Shown: positions 1 to 11,600 of the stretch, piece after piece
How the letters are laid out: every line of letters begins with the position of its first letter
Numbering within the stretch: position 1 is the stretch's first letter
Source: Paramoeba atlantica
Lineage: Eukaryota; Discosea
Direction: 5' to 3'
DNA: 64,000 nucleotides
Assembly (NCBI GenBank): GCA_977017575.1
Contig: CDRNVI010000154.1
Span: 1 to 64,000, forward strand
Position numbers and translations under genes: made by a program
The notes under the pieces: model-generated
What the model was told of the DNA's origin: nothing
The model's database searches: none
Seen by the model: the letters and a program-made list of their open reading frames with translations, nothing else

Positions 1-401
1 GATTGAAAGCAAAACTTTGTGCCAATGGGAGTTCATGGAAATCAAATTCAGTCAATGATGTCTATTCCTCAATTGTAAGAGGATCCACTCTGAAAATCCT
101 CCTTGCTCTTGCAGCCCAATATAGTGCACAAGTTCAAGCTGGTGATATCTCAACTGCATATTGTTATGCCAAGATGAACCCAACTGGACCTAAGATGTAT
201 ATTCAACAAGCACCTGGTTTCAAAAGTAAAGACAAACCTCACTAGCTCTGAAAACTTGAAATGAATCTGTATGAATGGCCCCCTGCTAGAAGAAATTGGT
301 ATTTTTGTCTTCAAGATGATCTGCTCAAGATGGGTTTCAAACAAAGTCCAGCTGATCCCTGTTTGGGAAGAACCAAATCATTGGATGTTGGGAACAATTG
401 T
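1..401 (+). mobile_element. Old copia-like fossil, reverse transcriptase N-terminal part
   Basis: The translation resembles the start of a Ty1/copia reverse transcriptase: a KAKLCANG-type motif, then a GDISTAYCYA stretch that matches the usual D-x-x-x-A-Y-L block, then a proline/glycine motif (QQAPGF). The piece stops where copia A begins at 402, and the matching C-terminal half resumes at 7381. Copia A therefore inserted into this older and different copia family. The element is broken and treated as a fossil; its 5' half lies outside the window. Confidence 0.75.
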
Positions 402-929
402 TGTTAGAATATCAGTATTCTTGGTTTGAAGAATGTTTGACTTAATGGAGAACATCATTTGTGAATTCTATGATCACGAGTTGTGCTATCCTGAAGCGAC
501 TCATCTTCCTCTTTCGAATGGTGCTAGTTCCATCTGAATCTGATAACTACACACCGAGATATTGATCAATCATTGAATTGTGCCTTCAAGAATACCTTTG
601 CTCTATTTCAGACCCAATTTGATTGCATAGTTTATTCTCCATATTCTGATCTTTCAGCCCATGAATTTATTTGTGCTGACGTCATCTGTTGTTCCCTTCC
701 TTAAACTTGTTGTGTCTTTGTGTCTCTTATGTGTGCTTTTATTTGTGTGTGTTTCTCTGTTTTTGCACTTGGTGTCACATTGACAAATGTGTGCTTGAAA
801 CCTGTTTGTAAATAAATGTGTGAGAGACTTTGTTTTTTTTCATGTTCCTGGCTCTCACCATAGAATGAAGTTTGCACCTTTCTTTTCTTTTCTCAGCAAT
901 CTTCTTCCACCAAACCCTGCCACTTGACA
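402..929 (+). repeat. 5' LTR of copia A
   Basis: It begins TGTTAGAATATC and ends CACTTGACA, with canonical TG...CA ends. The first ~437 bp recur at 6944-7380, and the full length recurs inverted at 44962-45487 and 52389-52914. An AATAAA-like motif (AAATAAATG) lies near 810-820, a possible polyadenylation signal. The end was placed by comparison with the two LTRs of copia B. Confidence 0.92.
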
Positions 930-953
930 GATTAAGAGTCTAGGCTCTCTGCC
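930..953 (+). other. Primer-binding site of copia A, anticodon-arm type
   Basis: Directly after the LTR lies GATTAAGAGTCTAGGCTC. Its complement reads like the D-arm end plus anticodon arm of a tRNA with a CTCTTAA loop, i.e. tRNA-Lys(CUU). It is not the complement of a tRNA 3' end. Drosophila copia is known to prime from the 5' half of initiator tRNA-Met cut in the anticodon loop, so a half-tRNA primer is the natural reading. The same box follows the LTRs of copia B and copia C. Confidence 0.7.
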
Positions 954-1283
954 TGATCTTGTCATCAGTAGAACTTCAGTGTTTTACACCTTTCTTTGTT
1001 TTATTTTTTGTTTTATTTTTGTTTTATTTTCTATTTTTCTGTTTTTCATTTTTTGTTTTTTTGTTTTCACTCATTCACACCCATTCTCTCATTCATTCAA
1101 CAACTTCACTTGATTTCCTTTTTATTGCTCTTGCTCTCTCATTCCTTTTGCCTGTTTTTCTGTTTGTTTTAATCATGTGTTTTCACAATTCTGTGTGGTT
1201 TTCTCAGTTTTTCTCACTCATTTCCTCCTGTTGCTGTTTCTTGCCTTTCTCTCTCGCTCTCTTACATTTGTCACATCCTCAAC

Positions 1284-4200
1284 TATGGAAGATGATTACA
1301 GAGTAGTAGATTGGCCAGAGTTTGAACCAAAGAACAAGACATGGAAGGGTGCACTTGAGATTAATGAACTCAAAGGTGAATCCACCATTGAATTCATGCT
1401 CTGGCAAAAAGAGATGCTCATTCGACTTAGCATCCAAAATCTCATTCATCATCTATTCCTCAACAAAGTTCCTACAGGTGAACCTGTTCTAATCAAGTTT
1501 GAGGAGGAGATGGAGGAGGTTACAGAAAAATGGAAGAAGCTGAGAAGAAAAGAATCTTGGCAGAAAGAAAGGAGTTGGAGGCAAGACACAAAGAGAAATT
1601 GGAGTACAAGCAGCAAATCAACCAAAGACATTTTGATGACTGTATGGACAATCAAATGAATCTTACAAACTTACTGAATAAGGCTTGTGTTGGTCAAGCG
1701 AAGGGGTATCTTAGTGATTTGAAGAGAAGAACATCAAAACTTATTTGGGACACATTGATTTTAAATCTGAGTACCATGATTGTTCACAATGTAAAGGAAG
1801 CAAAAAGTAAGTTAGAGGATTGTTGTATCAGAGAAAATGAGATGATCTCTAGTTTTGAGTTGAGACTGAAGGAGTTATTTCTTCACGTTGAAGTGTTAAA
1901 AGGGAAACCAATACCAATGAACAAGAAATTGAGTTACATTTGAGATTCCATGCTGCAACAACGTTGGGAAGCCTTTTGAGGATTGCTTAGAGTGGGAGAG
2001 TGAACTGTAGAATCTGCTTTCTTGGAATTAAAACAAATTGAAGGTAGTTGCTCAAGTGCCAATAAGAAGAAAGAAGCCTTGAAGATGAAGGAGAACACTG
2101 CTGCCTATGTTGCTTTTTGGAAGAAGAATAACCCTGCTGCCAATCCTAATCAACAAGGAAATGTTGCCCCTCCTCACCAAGAAAGACAAGGAAATGGCCC
2201 TCCTTGTTGTAGTTCTCTAATTCCTTCTCCTCAAACATGCAACCAGTTTTGAAATTACCTTGGATGGGAAGATCCTCCCACCCCTCTGGCTAAAGCCTAT
2301 TTTCGTTGTGGTGCCACCAGTCACATTGTGAAAGGTTGCAACACAAACCCAGTGAACCAAAATGCTGTGGGACAACAAGCCAAGGCGAATTTCAATGCTT
2401 TTGTTCAAAAGATCAATGCTTGGAAGATGAAAATGAATAAAATCAATATTCCTATTTACTCCTGTTGTGTTTCTGCTCTCATTTCTTCTTCTCAATCTTC
2501 GATTCAATCTGCTTTTGTTGCAAAACAATCAAATGGAGCAACTGCTCTTGTTGATTCAGCTTGTTCAAACACAATTGTGAATGATCCAAATTTCACAACA
2601 AGAAATGCTTCACCCACAATGACCATAAGCATCAAGCAAGCAAATGGTGATCTGATTCCTGTTACAATGCAAGGTGACTTGGCAATTCATCCTGATTTGC
2701 TGCCTCTTCAAGATATCTCTGTAGTCCCCAATTGTGAAATGAATCTTCTCTCTGTGGCTCACATGTGTGAAACTTGGGATGCTTCTGTTGTTTTGAATTC
2801 TGACCAAATTCGTGTGATGAAAAAGAAGATCAATTTGAGCGATTCCCAGATGATTTTAAGTGGTCCACAGAACAATGGCTTGTATTATTTGGCTTTACCC
2901 AGTCGAACCAACTATCAACAATCTTATATTGCTGAAGAAGTAACTCACCCAAAAAATGAAACCCCTGAGGATGCTTCTTCATCTCAACCTCTCTGCAAGA
3001 AAAGAATCTGTAGAACCCTCTGTCCTACCTGTGAGAAAGAATGGAAATATTGGCATAATAAATTGTGTCATTTTTCTGGTTTGAAAAGGACTATTAATGC
3101 TTGTGTGGTTGACAGTTTGCCCCTGTAATATCACAGATTGAGAATGGATCAAAATGTTTGTACTGCTTGTGAGTTGGCCAAAGTGAAAAAGAAGAGTCAT
3201 ACCCCTGGTACAAGAACAAAATGAAAACTCAGTGAAATGTTACACATTGACAACCATGAGAAAAATATACTTTCTTATTGGAAGAACAAATACTCTCTCT
3301 CAGTTGTTGAAGACTACTCCAAGATGGATTTATCTGAATTCCTCAAGAAAAAGAGTGATGCTGGTGAAGTGCTGATCAACCTGATTGCAAAGCTTCAAAG
3401 ACAATTGGATGTGAAGGTCAAAATCATTCAATGTGATGGTGCTCAAGAATTTGTTGGTCCTACAATGAAAATTGGACAATATTGTGCTGAGAAAGGAATT
3501 CATATCAGATTTTCTAGTAGAGATGATTCTGCTGAAAATGGTGTTGCTGAATGTGCAAATGAGACTTGATGGAACACTGCTCAAGCAATTCGAATCCACA
3601 CTGGATTGCCTGAACAATTTTGGGATTATGTTGAAAAACTTGCAAGTGTTGTGAGCTCCTACATTGTGAAAGAAGGTGAAGAGATTTCCCCCTTCCAGAA
3701 ACTGTATGGTTGCAAACCCAATATTGAGTTGATCCGCCCTTTTGGTTGCCATGCTTTTGCGCACATTTCCTGAAAGAACAGAACCAAACTGATGCATAAA
3801 GCGTGCCCTGTGATCTATCTTGGCCCTTCAGAAAAAATTAATGGTTATATTTTGTATGACCCTGTAAAGAAAACTATTTTTGAAAGTTCAAGTGTGGTAT
3901 TTGATGAATATGTTTTTGGTGTTTTGAACCTGTTGAAGTGTATTGATAGAGGGAATATCCCACACTATTTTGACACTTATTTGAATGAAAAATTCATTGA
4001 TTTTTCGAAATTATCAGACCGTGATGACATTCTAAGTATGAACACAAATCATGTGGATTGTGTACATGAGAATCCTGATGATTCTGCTGAAATTGTAATT
4101 GATGATGATTACCCTGTTGATGTTGAAAGGGAGAATGGAATAGGCCATTCCACTCCTGCTCCTGTAAACTTACATTCAAAACATACTGCTTTGAATGAGA

Positions 4201-6925
4201 AAACCCACAGTACAGATGTGTACAGTGATGATGATAATGATGAGATGGTGCTTCTCAGTATGCCTCCTTCTGATTTTACTCAGAGTGATGGTTCTTACAC
4301 ATCTACATCTTCCTCTTGTTCCTCTTCTAGTTCCTCTTCTTCTCCAATTGTTAATCCTGCTCAAGCTGCTGCAGCCCCTGATTCTGAAATTCTCCCTCAA
4401 ATGACAGAATTAGATATGAAGGATGAAGAAAGTGAAGGAACTGAAAATGATTCTGCTGACAAAAATGAACCTGAATTGCCAATTGACCTCGATAATTATG
4501 AAATGTTTGATTACCCATCAGATGATCATGATCCTAACTCTTATGACCCTGCAGACCAATCTGCATCTCCTTACTCTTCCTCTACATACAACTCTGAAAC
4601 TGATCCTGAAGTTGATTTCAATCTTGTTACTCAATCTCAACCTGATGATGAAATTAACATCTCTGAACCAAATGAATCTGATGATGCAGCCAAAGAAGTA
4701 AGACACTCTGCTCGCTTCCAAGACCCTGACTACCAACATAGCGCCATTGGAAAAGCGTTCAGTGCCCTGAAAATACCTTGGAATATGTTTGGTAAACCTG
4801 ACTGTGGTTACAAAGATCTTGATTTCCTTGACTATGCCTTCCATGCTGACCAAGTTGTTAATGACAAAGTTTTTTTTTTTAAGGTTCAGACACCAGGTGC
4901 CATTTATTAGAGTTAAAAAACCATCTCTGGGATGGAAAAGAGGGGGGAAAAAAGGGGGGGGAGAGGAAAGATAAATTAAGAGTTAGATCCAAAGATCTCT
5001 TCAGCATGGGATGCATTGGAGTTTCTTTACCAACTTTAGTTCTCACTAAGGGGTCTGCATTTGATTGTTTGCCTTCTAAAACCAGGGAGTGAATTCGGTT
5101 TGGAGGTTTCTATGAAGTTAATTACATTCCTTCGAAAATCTTTCTTGATAAAGCTCCTCACCAGATTGCTCTCTTGGGACTGATGGAACCATCCTTGGAT
5201 ATCTTTAGTAATTATTACAGGGAAAATTAGAGCATTCTCAAGAGCAGTTTGGGTTGGAAACAAAACATGGGGGGTTGTCACTGTGTTTCCTTGGAATTTC
5301 CTTATGTTAATGACAAAGTTACCCCTTGATCCTACAAGCAAGCCACTCATTCAAATGAAAAAAAAGAATAGAAACAAGCCTGCAAAAGAAAATATAATGC
5401 TCATATTGAAAATAAAACTTGGGAATTGGTGCCACCTCCTCTGAAGTTCCCCAAGGATGGAAAAAAACACATTATTATGCAAGGCCTGTGGCAATTTCGA
5501 ATTAAGACTGAAAATGGTGTAATATCCAAGTTCAAAGCTTGATTTTGTGCTAATGGTTCTTGTGTAAAATATAGTCTTGCGAAAGATCCCAATTTCGACC
5601 AAAAAGATAATTATGCTGGAACTGCAACCACTGAATCTCTCAATTTGACATTTGCTATTGCTGCTATGTTTGACCTTGATGTGAATTCTGGAGATGTCCC
5701 AAGTGCCTATATCCAAGCTGACATTCCTGATGGCGATATTGTTTATTATGTCACTCAACCCAAAGGTTTTGAAGATCCTGAATATTCTGAATATCTCTGT
5801 CAATTGAACAAAGCTCTCTATGATGTGCCAATTGCTGGACAATGTTGGAATCTGACTTTTCGAAAATTTCTTATTGAAGAGCTGCAATTCTATTGTCTGA
5901 CTGCTGATCCCAATCTCTACATTTGTGTTGAACCTGACAGAAACTTCTGTTTATTTCCAACTGTTGTTGATGATAATTTGGATGTTTGTACTTGTCCAAA
6001 GCTTTGTGAAGAGATTTACTCCAAACTGATTGAAAGATTCAAGTGGAAGCCCAGCGGAAAATGCTCCTGGTTCCTTGGTTGTGGTGTGAAACAAAATCAC
6101 AAAGAAATTTCTCTCAATCAGCATGCCTTCCTCAACAATTTATTGGAGAGTTTTGACTGCCACAAAATAAGAAAGAGTGATACTCCTGCCATGAGTAAAG
6201 TTCTGCCTATGCCTAAGCCTAATGAACCCCCTACTGATTTTTCCTATGCAAGTCTTGTTGGTTCTCTAATTTGGTTGATGAAAACTCATCCTGATATTTC
6301 ATATGCTGTTTCCCAATGCTCTCACTTCTTGAATACCCACACTGAAGATTATGACAAAGCTGCTCTGCAAATTCTAGGTTATCTTGCCAAATATTCTGAT
6401 TATGAATTGATATTTCCTAAATCCAAATCTGAGACTAAAGAACTTGTGATTTCTGCCCAAGCTGACTCAAGCCATCAAGATGTTACAGAAAACAGATCCT
6501 CATTTTACGGTTTTGCTATTTTTGCAAATGGTTCCCCCATTTCCTGGTGTTCCAAGAAATCTCCTCAAGTTTGTTGGTCCAGTTGTGAATCTGAATACCA
6601 TGCCCTTGCTGAAGCATCCCGTGAATTGAAATTTGTTGATAACATTCTCTCTGAGTTGTGCATCCTGTACAAAAGACCTTTCTTGCTCCAATCTGATTCT
6701 GAACCTGCAATGGCTATTGCAAAGATTCCCCATGTAAACCAAAGAACTAAGCAAATTGAAGCCTTTGATCATTACACAAGAAAAGCATTGCAAGATGGCT
6801 TGATTGAATTGGATTATGTGCCCACTAAAGATAACCTTGCCGATATTTTTACAAAACCCCTTGGACTCAATGTGTTTACACCTCACCGGAATAATCTTAT
6901 TCATCCCCGTTGCTCTGCGAATTAA
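1284..6925 (+). pseudogene. Copia A gag-pol region (fossil)
   Basis: Homology is visible in order: gag from about 1284 (MEDDYRVVDW start), a zinc-knuckle region near 2300-2345, protease near 2550, a GAG-pre-integrase motif and integrase core near 3050-3600, a long acidic and serine-rich linker near 3990-4700, reverse transcriptase near 5640-6350 with VDDNLD-type catalytic residues, and RNase H near 6430-6900 ending in the ADIFTKPLG motif typical of copia. The order integrase before reverse transcriptase defines Ty1/copia. The reading frame is interrupted many times, and a LINE-1 fragment lies between integrase and reverse transcriptase. It is a dead copy. Confidence 0.9.
4856..5320 (-). mobile_element. 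LINE-1 3' end inserted in copia A, with 16-bp TSD
   Basis: The segment 4872-5304 is the reverse complement of the LINE-1 3' end seen at 23590-24048: a T run (the A tail on the minus strand), then the 3' UTR and the last codons. It is flanked by the perfect duplication TGTTAATGACAAAGTT at 4856-4871 and 5305-5320. This is a classic 5'-truncated insertion by target-primed reverse transcription, of about 430 bp. Confidence 0.93.
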
Positions 6926-6933
6926 CTTCATGA

Positions 6934-6943
6934 TGAAAGGGAG
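6934..6943 (+). other. Polypurine tract of copia A
   Basis: The purine run GATGAAAGGGAG stands immediately 5' of the TG of the 3' LTR, the expected position of the plus-strand primer in LTR retrotransposons. The same motif sits beside the 3' LTR of copia B near 45488-45500. Confidence 0.8.
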
Positions 6944-7380
6944 TGTTAGAATATCAGTATTCTTGGTTTGAAGAATGTTTGACTTAATGGAGAACATCAT
7001 TTGTGAATTCTATGATCACGAGTTGTGCTATCCTGAAGCGACTCATCTTCTTCTTTCGAATGGTGCTAGTTCCATCTGAATCTGACAACTACACACCGAG
7101 ATATTGATCAATCATTGAATTGTACCTTCAAGAATACCTTTGCCCTATTTCAGACCCAATTTGATTGCATAGTTTATTCTCCATATTCTGATCTTTCAGC
7201 TTGTGAATTTATTTGTGCTGACATCATCTGTTGTTCCCTTCCTTAAACTTGTTATGTCTTTGTGTCTCTTATGTGTGCTTTTATTTGTGTGTGTTTCTCT
7301 GCTTTTGCACTTGGTGTTACATTAACAAATGTGTGCTTGAAACCTGTTCGTAAATAAACACATGAGAGACTTTGTTTTTT
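6944..7380 (+). repeat. 3' LTR of copia A, end missing
   Basis: It matches 402-838 with scattered, mostly transition differences and stops in the T run before 7381, where the older copia fossil resumes. The last ~90 bp of the LTR are absent, so no target duplication can be read on this side. Confidence 0.9.
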
Positions 7381-8326
7381 TATTGAGCAAAAAGTTGTGG
7401 CCCACCTCCAAAAACACTTCAAAATAAAATACTTCAGAGATATTGATTGGTTGATTGGAATGGGAATTCAACAACTGTTGAACCATGAGATTCACATTGA
7501 GCAACACAATTATATTCAATCAATTTTGGACAAATATGAACATTTGATTGAACAAAAAGTTAGCACACTTGGTGAACCTGGAACCCACATTCAACCTGGC
7601 CCTAAAGACTATGAATTTGCTTTGCCAATTTGTTCAATTTTAGGAAGTTTGATCTATACTTGCAACACCTGTATTGATTTAACTTATGCAGTCAGCTATG
7701 CTTGCAAGTACCAATCATGTCCATCCCTTGAACTTGAACATATTCTTTGCTGGATTTTATTGTACCTCAAATTTGCTCCCCACCTTGAAATAAAATACAC
7801 TCAATTGCTTGGTTGGAAACAAGGTGAACCACTTCAACTCATTGAATACTGTGACACAAGCTTTGCTGACTTGCATGATTGCAAATGCTCCTATGGTTAT
7901 TTCATTCTTCTGAATGGTTGTTTGATCTTCTGGGTTGCAAAAGTCATGAAGACTGTCCTCTTTTCAACTGCTAAAGCTGAATACTTTGCACTCACTGAAG
8001 TAAAAAAAGAAATACTTAGAGTAAAGAATGTCCTCAAAACTGTTGGACTCAAAGTCAAAACACCAGTTTCAGTCTATTGTGACAATCTTTCAGTGATTCA
8101 CCTCACCAACAATCCAATGATAAAAACAAAAATTCAACACATCAACATCAAATTCCATTGGATTTGTGAACATATTGAGAATGAAACTATAATTGTATAC
8201 CACACCCCCACAGAAGAGCAAGCTACAAACCTTTTTACAAAAGCTTTGCTCAGACCCACACATCAGAAACACATTTTAAAACTTCTTCACTCAATCCCAC
8301 TTTAGAAGTCTTAGAATGAAAGGGAG
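7381..8326 (+). pseudogene. Old copia-like fossil, end of reverse transcriptase and RNase H
   Basis: A long open stretch (7397-8305) shows the copia reverse transcriptase thumb (YFRDIDWLIGMGI, SILDKYEHL), the LGSLIYTCNTC block, and RNase H motifs with an acidic residue in YCDTSFAD, TAKAEYFAL and YCDNLSVIHLT. It ends in TEEQATNLFTKAL, the copia RNase H terminus. It continues the fossil at 1-401 across copia A. This half is largely open but the element as a whole is broken. Confidence 0.85.
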
Positions 8327-8556
8327 TGCTAAATATTATATTTGGTGATCTATTTTTAGTGCTTCAAACATCATCCCCACTTTTCAGTGAACCAATTGTT
8401 TTTCTTGAACTATTTAATTTTGTAACTTTTCTTTTCTTGTTCTTGAGAATAAAGCATTTCTTCTTTTCTTAATTCATTTTTCCTTTTCCTCTTTTTCTTT
8501 CTTTGTGAGTACTTTTGAAGTCTTGTCTTCAACCATTCCCACATTTTCCAACAACA
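8327..8556 (+). repeat. Probable 3' LTR of the old copia fossil
   Basis: A purine tract (GAATGAAAGGGAG) is followed by TGCTAAATATT, and the segment can be closed at CCAACAACA, giving TG...CA ends over about 230 bp with an AATAAAG motif inside. No second copy is in the window, so the right end is a guess. Confidence 0.45.
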
Positions 8557-8904
8557 GCTAGTTCCTCCATTGTTTGAGTTATCCTGTGAATTTTATACTT
8601 CAAAAAGCTTAATTGAAGCATATGACTTAGAGGAAATTTGATTTGTTCTTTCAAGACTCACCATCATGAACTTGCTAGTATTTCCAAGGAAGGTATAGGA
8701 TAGAGGGACTTCTTTAAGAGGAACAAAGTTAAATTGTACACCATCTCTGGTAGCTTGTATTCTAATCTTAACTCCTTTAGAGTTACAAGTGTTGATCAAG
8801 TATATTTTTGTTTGCATCAATTTGCTAACATTACTTAAATATCTTTTTGTAAAATTTCAAATAAACAATCTAAACAAGCAGGATGATTGATTTGGCAAGT
8901 AGGA
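8557..8904. other. Unassigned stretch
   Basis: About 350 bp with no repeat I could match. A 75-codon minus-strand frame (8593-8820) is open but resembles nothing I recognise and has no supporting context. I see no gene here. Confidence 0.4.
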
Positions 8905-9207
8905 CATTTATTAAGTGATAATCTAACCCAAAGCTACTAATTTTTTAAGGTTAAAAATAATAAAGATAGAATTTTACCTCTTTAAGTTCAAATGATCCAA
9001 AGACCTTTAATTCACTCAAACTCCTTCTTAAAGAATTTATTTTCTGCTTTTTAGCAGACAGAGCAGAGAATAATCTGTTCTGTTTTTCACATTCAAGTGA
9101 GTAAGAAGAGAAAATAATATTTTTAATATTTTTCTCTTTGGGATTTGAACCTGCAACCCTAAATTGAAGCAATAGCTATTTTATCAACTAAGCCATCATG
9201 CCACAAT
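8905..9207 (-). repeat. SINE2 copy 1
   Basis: This is a tRNA-derived SINE in minus orientation. The tRNA-like head (GGCATGATGGCTTAGTTG with an A box, then GGTTCAAATCC as B box) lies at the right end. The body contains the shared core around CTGTCTGCTAAAAAGCAGA, and the tail side (TAGTAGCTTTGGGTTAGA) lies at the left. It is the first of three copies lying head to tail. Confidence 0.88.
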
Positions 9208-9261
9208 TCAAGTTGGTTCCTTCTCCTCAATTGTCTTCCAACACTACTCTCTTCTTTAGTT

Positions 9262-9546
9262 TTTTCTTTTTAACACTGGACTTTATTAGGTGATAGCCTA
9301 ATCCAAAGCCACTAATTTTTTAAGGTTAAAAATAATGAGGATAGAGTTTCACCTCTTTAGATTCAAATGATTCAAAGACCTTTAATTCACTTAAACTCCT
9401 TCTCAGGGAATTTATTCTCTGCTTTTTAGTAGACAGGGCAGAGAATAACCTGTTTCATTTTTCATATTTTTAATATTTTCCTCTTTGGGATTTAAACCTG
9501 CAACTCTAAATTGAAGCAATAGCTGTTTTATCAACTAAACCATCAT
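9262..9546 (-). repeat. SINE2 copy 2
   Basis: Same family and orientation as the copy before it, starting on the left with TTTCTTTTTAACACTGGAC (the complement of the GTCCAGTGTTAAAAAGAAA tail). An internal part of the body near 9465 is shortened. It abuts copy 3 with no spacer, so copy 3 may have inserted at its head or the pair may be a local duplication. Confidence 0.85.
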
Positions 9547-9848
9547 TTTTTTCTTTTTAACACTAGACTTTATTAGGTGATGGCCTAACCCAAAGCCACT
9601 AATTTTTTAAGATTAAAAATAATGAGGATAGAGTTTCATTCTTTATTTAATTCACTTAAACTCCTTCTTAAAGAATTTATTCTCTGCTTTTTAGCAGACA
9701 GGGCAGAAAATAACCTGTTTTGTTTTTCACATTCAAGTGAGCAAGAAGAGAAAATAATATTTTTAATATTTTCCTTTTTGGGATTTGAACCTGCAACCCT
9801 AAATTGAAGCAATAGCTGTTTTACCAACTAAGCTATTATGCTACAATT
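9547..9848 (-). repeat. SINE2 copy 3
   Basis: Third SINE2 in the same orientation, again opening with the TTTCTTTTTAACACTAGAC tail complement and closing with the tRNA-like head near 9810-9845. A deletion near 9640 removes part of the region between tail and core. Confidence 0.87.
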
Positions 9849-11036
9849 AATTAAGCTATCATACCACAATTAAGTAGAGCATCTCACTACTATATCAAAA
9901 GAGCCTTGCTGGGGTTCAAACAGAGACTTGAACTTGGATAGTACTAATTCCCAACCATTCCTTGATGTGAACAATAAAACAAACTAAGTTAATGGAAATT
10001 TGGGAAAAAACAAAACAATACAATTTTAAATTATTTGTACAACTTTCTTCAAGTTGTATCTTAGAAGAGAATTTGAATCAGCAAAAAGATTCTAGATCCA
10101 CTTCACACCCTTGGCTTTGAAAGGGATCCTAATTTTAAGTTTTCACAATTTTGCATTCTTGTTATTCCTTCAAATAAAGGATTCACCACATTTGATTTTT
10201 AAGAAAATACAAATTTTAAAAATAAAATTCAGGTTCATTTTTTTTAGTAGCAATTTAGTGTTTAAAGGTATTATAAACAACTTTTTGATGATTGTTAAGG
10301 TGGTAATTTTATGTTTTTTTTTTCAAATATCAAATGTACAAACCCAGCACCTATAATTCAAAATCCATTTTCATTTTTCAAAAACTGTGTTTTCAAATGT
10401 AACCCAACTTGGTTAATTCAAAACTTGGTGTATTTTTCCATCTTAAATAAAAAAGAAGAGAAAGCCCAATATCTTTTTTGTTATGATAAAGAACTGTCCC
10501 ACAAGCAATTAAGAGCTAAAATTCTTCAATTAAGCAAAAATCTTTGTTGAAAGAGTTTTTGAGAAGGAGTTCAGATCTGAACAAAGTGAGCAGTTTGTTT
10601 AGACATTTGAGAGAAAAACAAAAAACAAAAAGAAAAAAAAAAAAAAAAAACAAAAAACTTGAACTAAATCATTTTGGTTATATTTTTCAAATAAAAAAAA
10701 GAAAAAAAGTAATCTGAAAAGACTCTAAGATGAAAATTGCTAATTTTTTTGCTTTTCAAATTTTTGATTCTTTTTTCAAAATGTTTGTTAGATTCAATCT
10801 CAAAAGAAAAAAATAAATTCAATCACAAAAAAAGAAAAGAAAGAGATTAAAAATGGAATTATTGCTCTATCAACCAATTTTCCATGATTCTTTGTTTTCT
10901 TTTTTATGAACATTATCACCAAAAAACCCTTTTCCTCTTTCAATGTTATTGTTTCCTCTTATTTGTTTTTCAAAGCCATCTAAGGATAGTTATTCTACTC
11001 TCTCTCTCCTCTTTCACTTTTATTATTTGATTGTTT
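9849..11036. other. AT-rich non-coding stretch, possible diverged repeat X
   Basis: No convincing gene. Positions 10205-10300 resemble the inner end of the inverted-repeat arms at 29820-29925 and 31316-31410: both have an eight-T run followed by TAGTAGCAATTTAGTG or its near match and then AACAACTTTTTGA. A short frame near 10440-10550 vaguely resembles the one at 31920-32026. I read this tentatively as an old, deleted copy of repeat X. The rest is A/T-rich. Confidence 0.4.
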
Positions 11037-11376
11037 AATTGTGGCATGATGGTTTAGTTGGTAAAACAGCTATTACTTCAATTTAGGGTTGCAGGTTCAA
11101 ATCTCAAAGAGGAAAATATTAAAAATATTATTTTTTCTTCCTGTTCACTTGAATATGAAAAATGGAACAGGTTATTCTTTGCTCTGTCTGCTAAAAAGCA
11201 GAGAATAAATTCTCTGAGAAGGAGTTTAAGTGAATTAAAGGTTTTTGAACTATTTAAACCTAAAGAAGTAAAACTCTATCTTCATTATTTTTAACCTTAA
11301 AAAATTAGTGGCTTTAGGTTAGACCATCACCTAATAAAATCCAGTGTTAAAAAGAAAAAATATTATTTGATTGTTT
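11021..11376 (+). repeat. SINE2 with 16-bp TSD
   Basis: A complete SINE2 at 11037-11360: AATTGTGGCATGATGGTTTA head, B box GGTTCAAATC, core hairpin around CTGTCTGCTAAAAAGCAGAG, tail CCAGTGTTAAAAAGAAAAA. The flanks repeat TATTATTTGATTGTTT exactly at 11021-11036 and 11361-11376. This copy defines the element's ends, about 324 bp. Confidence 0.93.
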
Positions 11377-11459
11377 TTGTTTTTCAATTGTATGAGAACT
11401 TGTAAAAACAAATAAGAGTTTAGTGTTTTGGAAAGTGCTTGAAAAGAAGGTTGTGTTTC

Positions 11460-11600
11460 CATTTAATCATCTTGTTTTTCTTTTTCTTTCTTTTTTTTCT
11501 TTTGTTTTTCTTCCCTTTTTTTCTTTCTTTTGTTTTTCTTCCCTTTTTTTCTCCTTTTTTTTCCTTTTTTTTTTTTCTTTTTTTTTTTTTTATTATTCTT
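11460..11600. repeat. Pyrimidine-rich low-complexity tract
   Basis: About 140 bp of almost pure T and C on the plus strand (CTTTTTTTCTTTTG-like units). Open frames through it on either strand (Phe/Leu/Ser or Lys/Glu) are compositional artefacts. Confidence 0.85.

Larger units (their letters stand above)
402..7380 (+). mobile_element. Copia A, Ty1/copia retrotransposon (broken)
   Basis: This is a Ty1/copia element with a 528-bp 5' LTR (402-929), an internal region with gag, protease, integrase, reverse transcriptase and RNase H in copia order, a purine tract, and a 3' LTR (6944-7380) lacking its last ~90 bp. It is the same family as copia B. The two LTRs differ at roughly 3-4% of compared positions by eye, so it is fairly young but older than copia B. 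The reading frame is broken about ten times or more. It inserted into an older copia fossil and received a LINE-1 3' end at 4872-5304. Confidence 0.92.

Noticed and set aside
3994-4400. Minus-strand frames rich in Gln, Arg and Ile opposite copia A
   Set aside because: Shadow of the acidic serine-rich linker on the coding strand; the same shadows appear opposite copia B.
11058-11294. 78-codon frame starting VKQLLLQFRVAGSN (also at 33972, 8951, 9636)
   Set aside because: It is the translation of SINE2, present wherever SINE2 is; SINEs do not encode protein.
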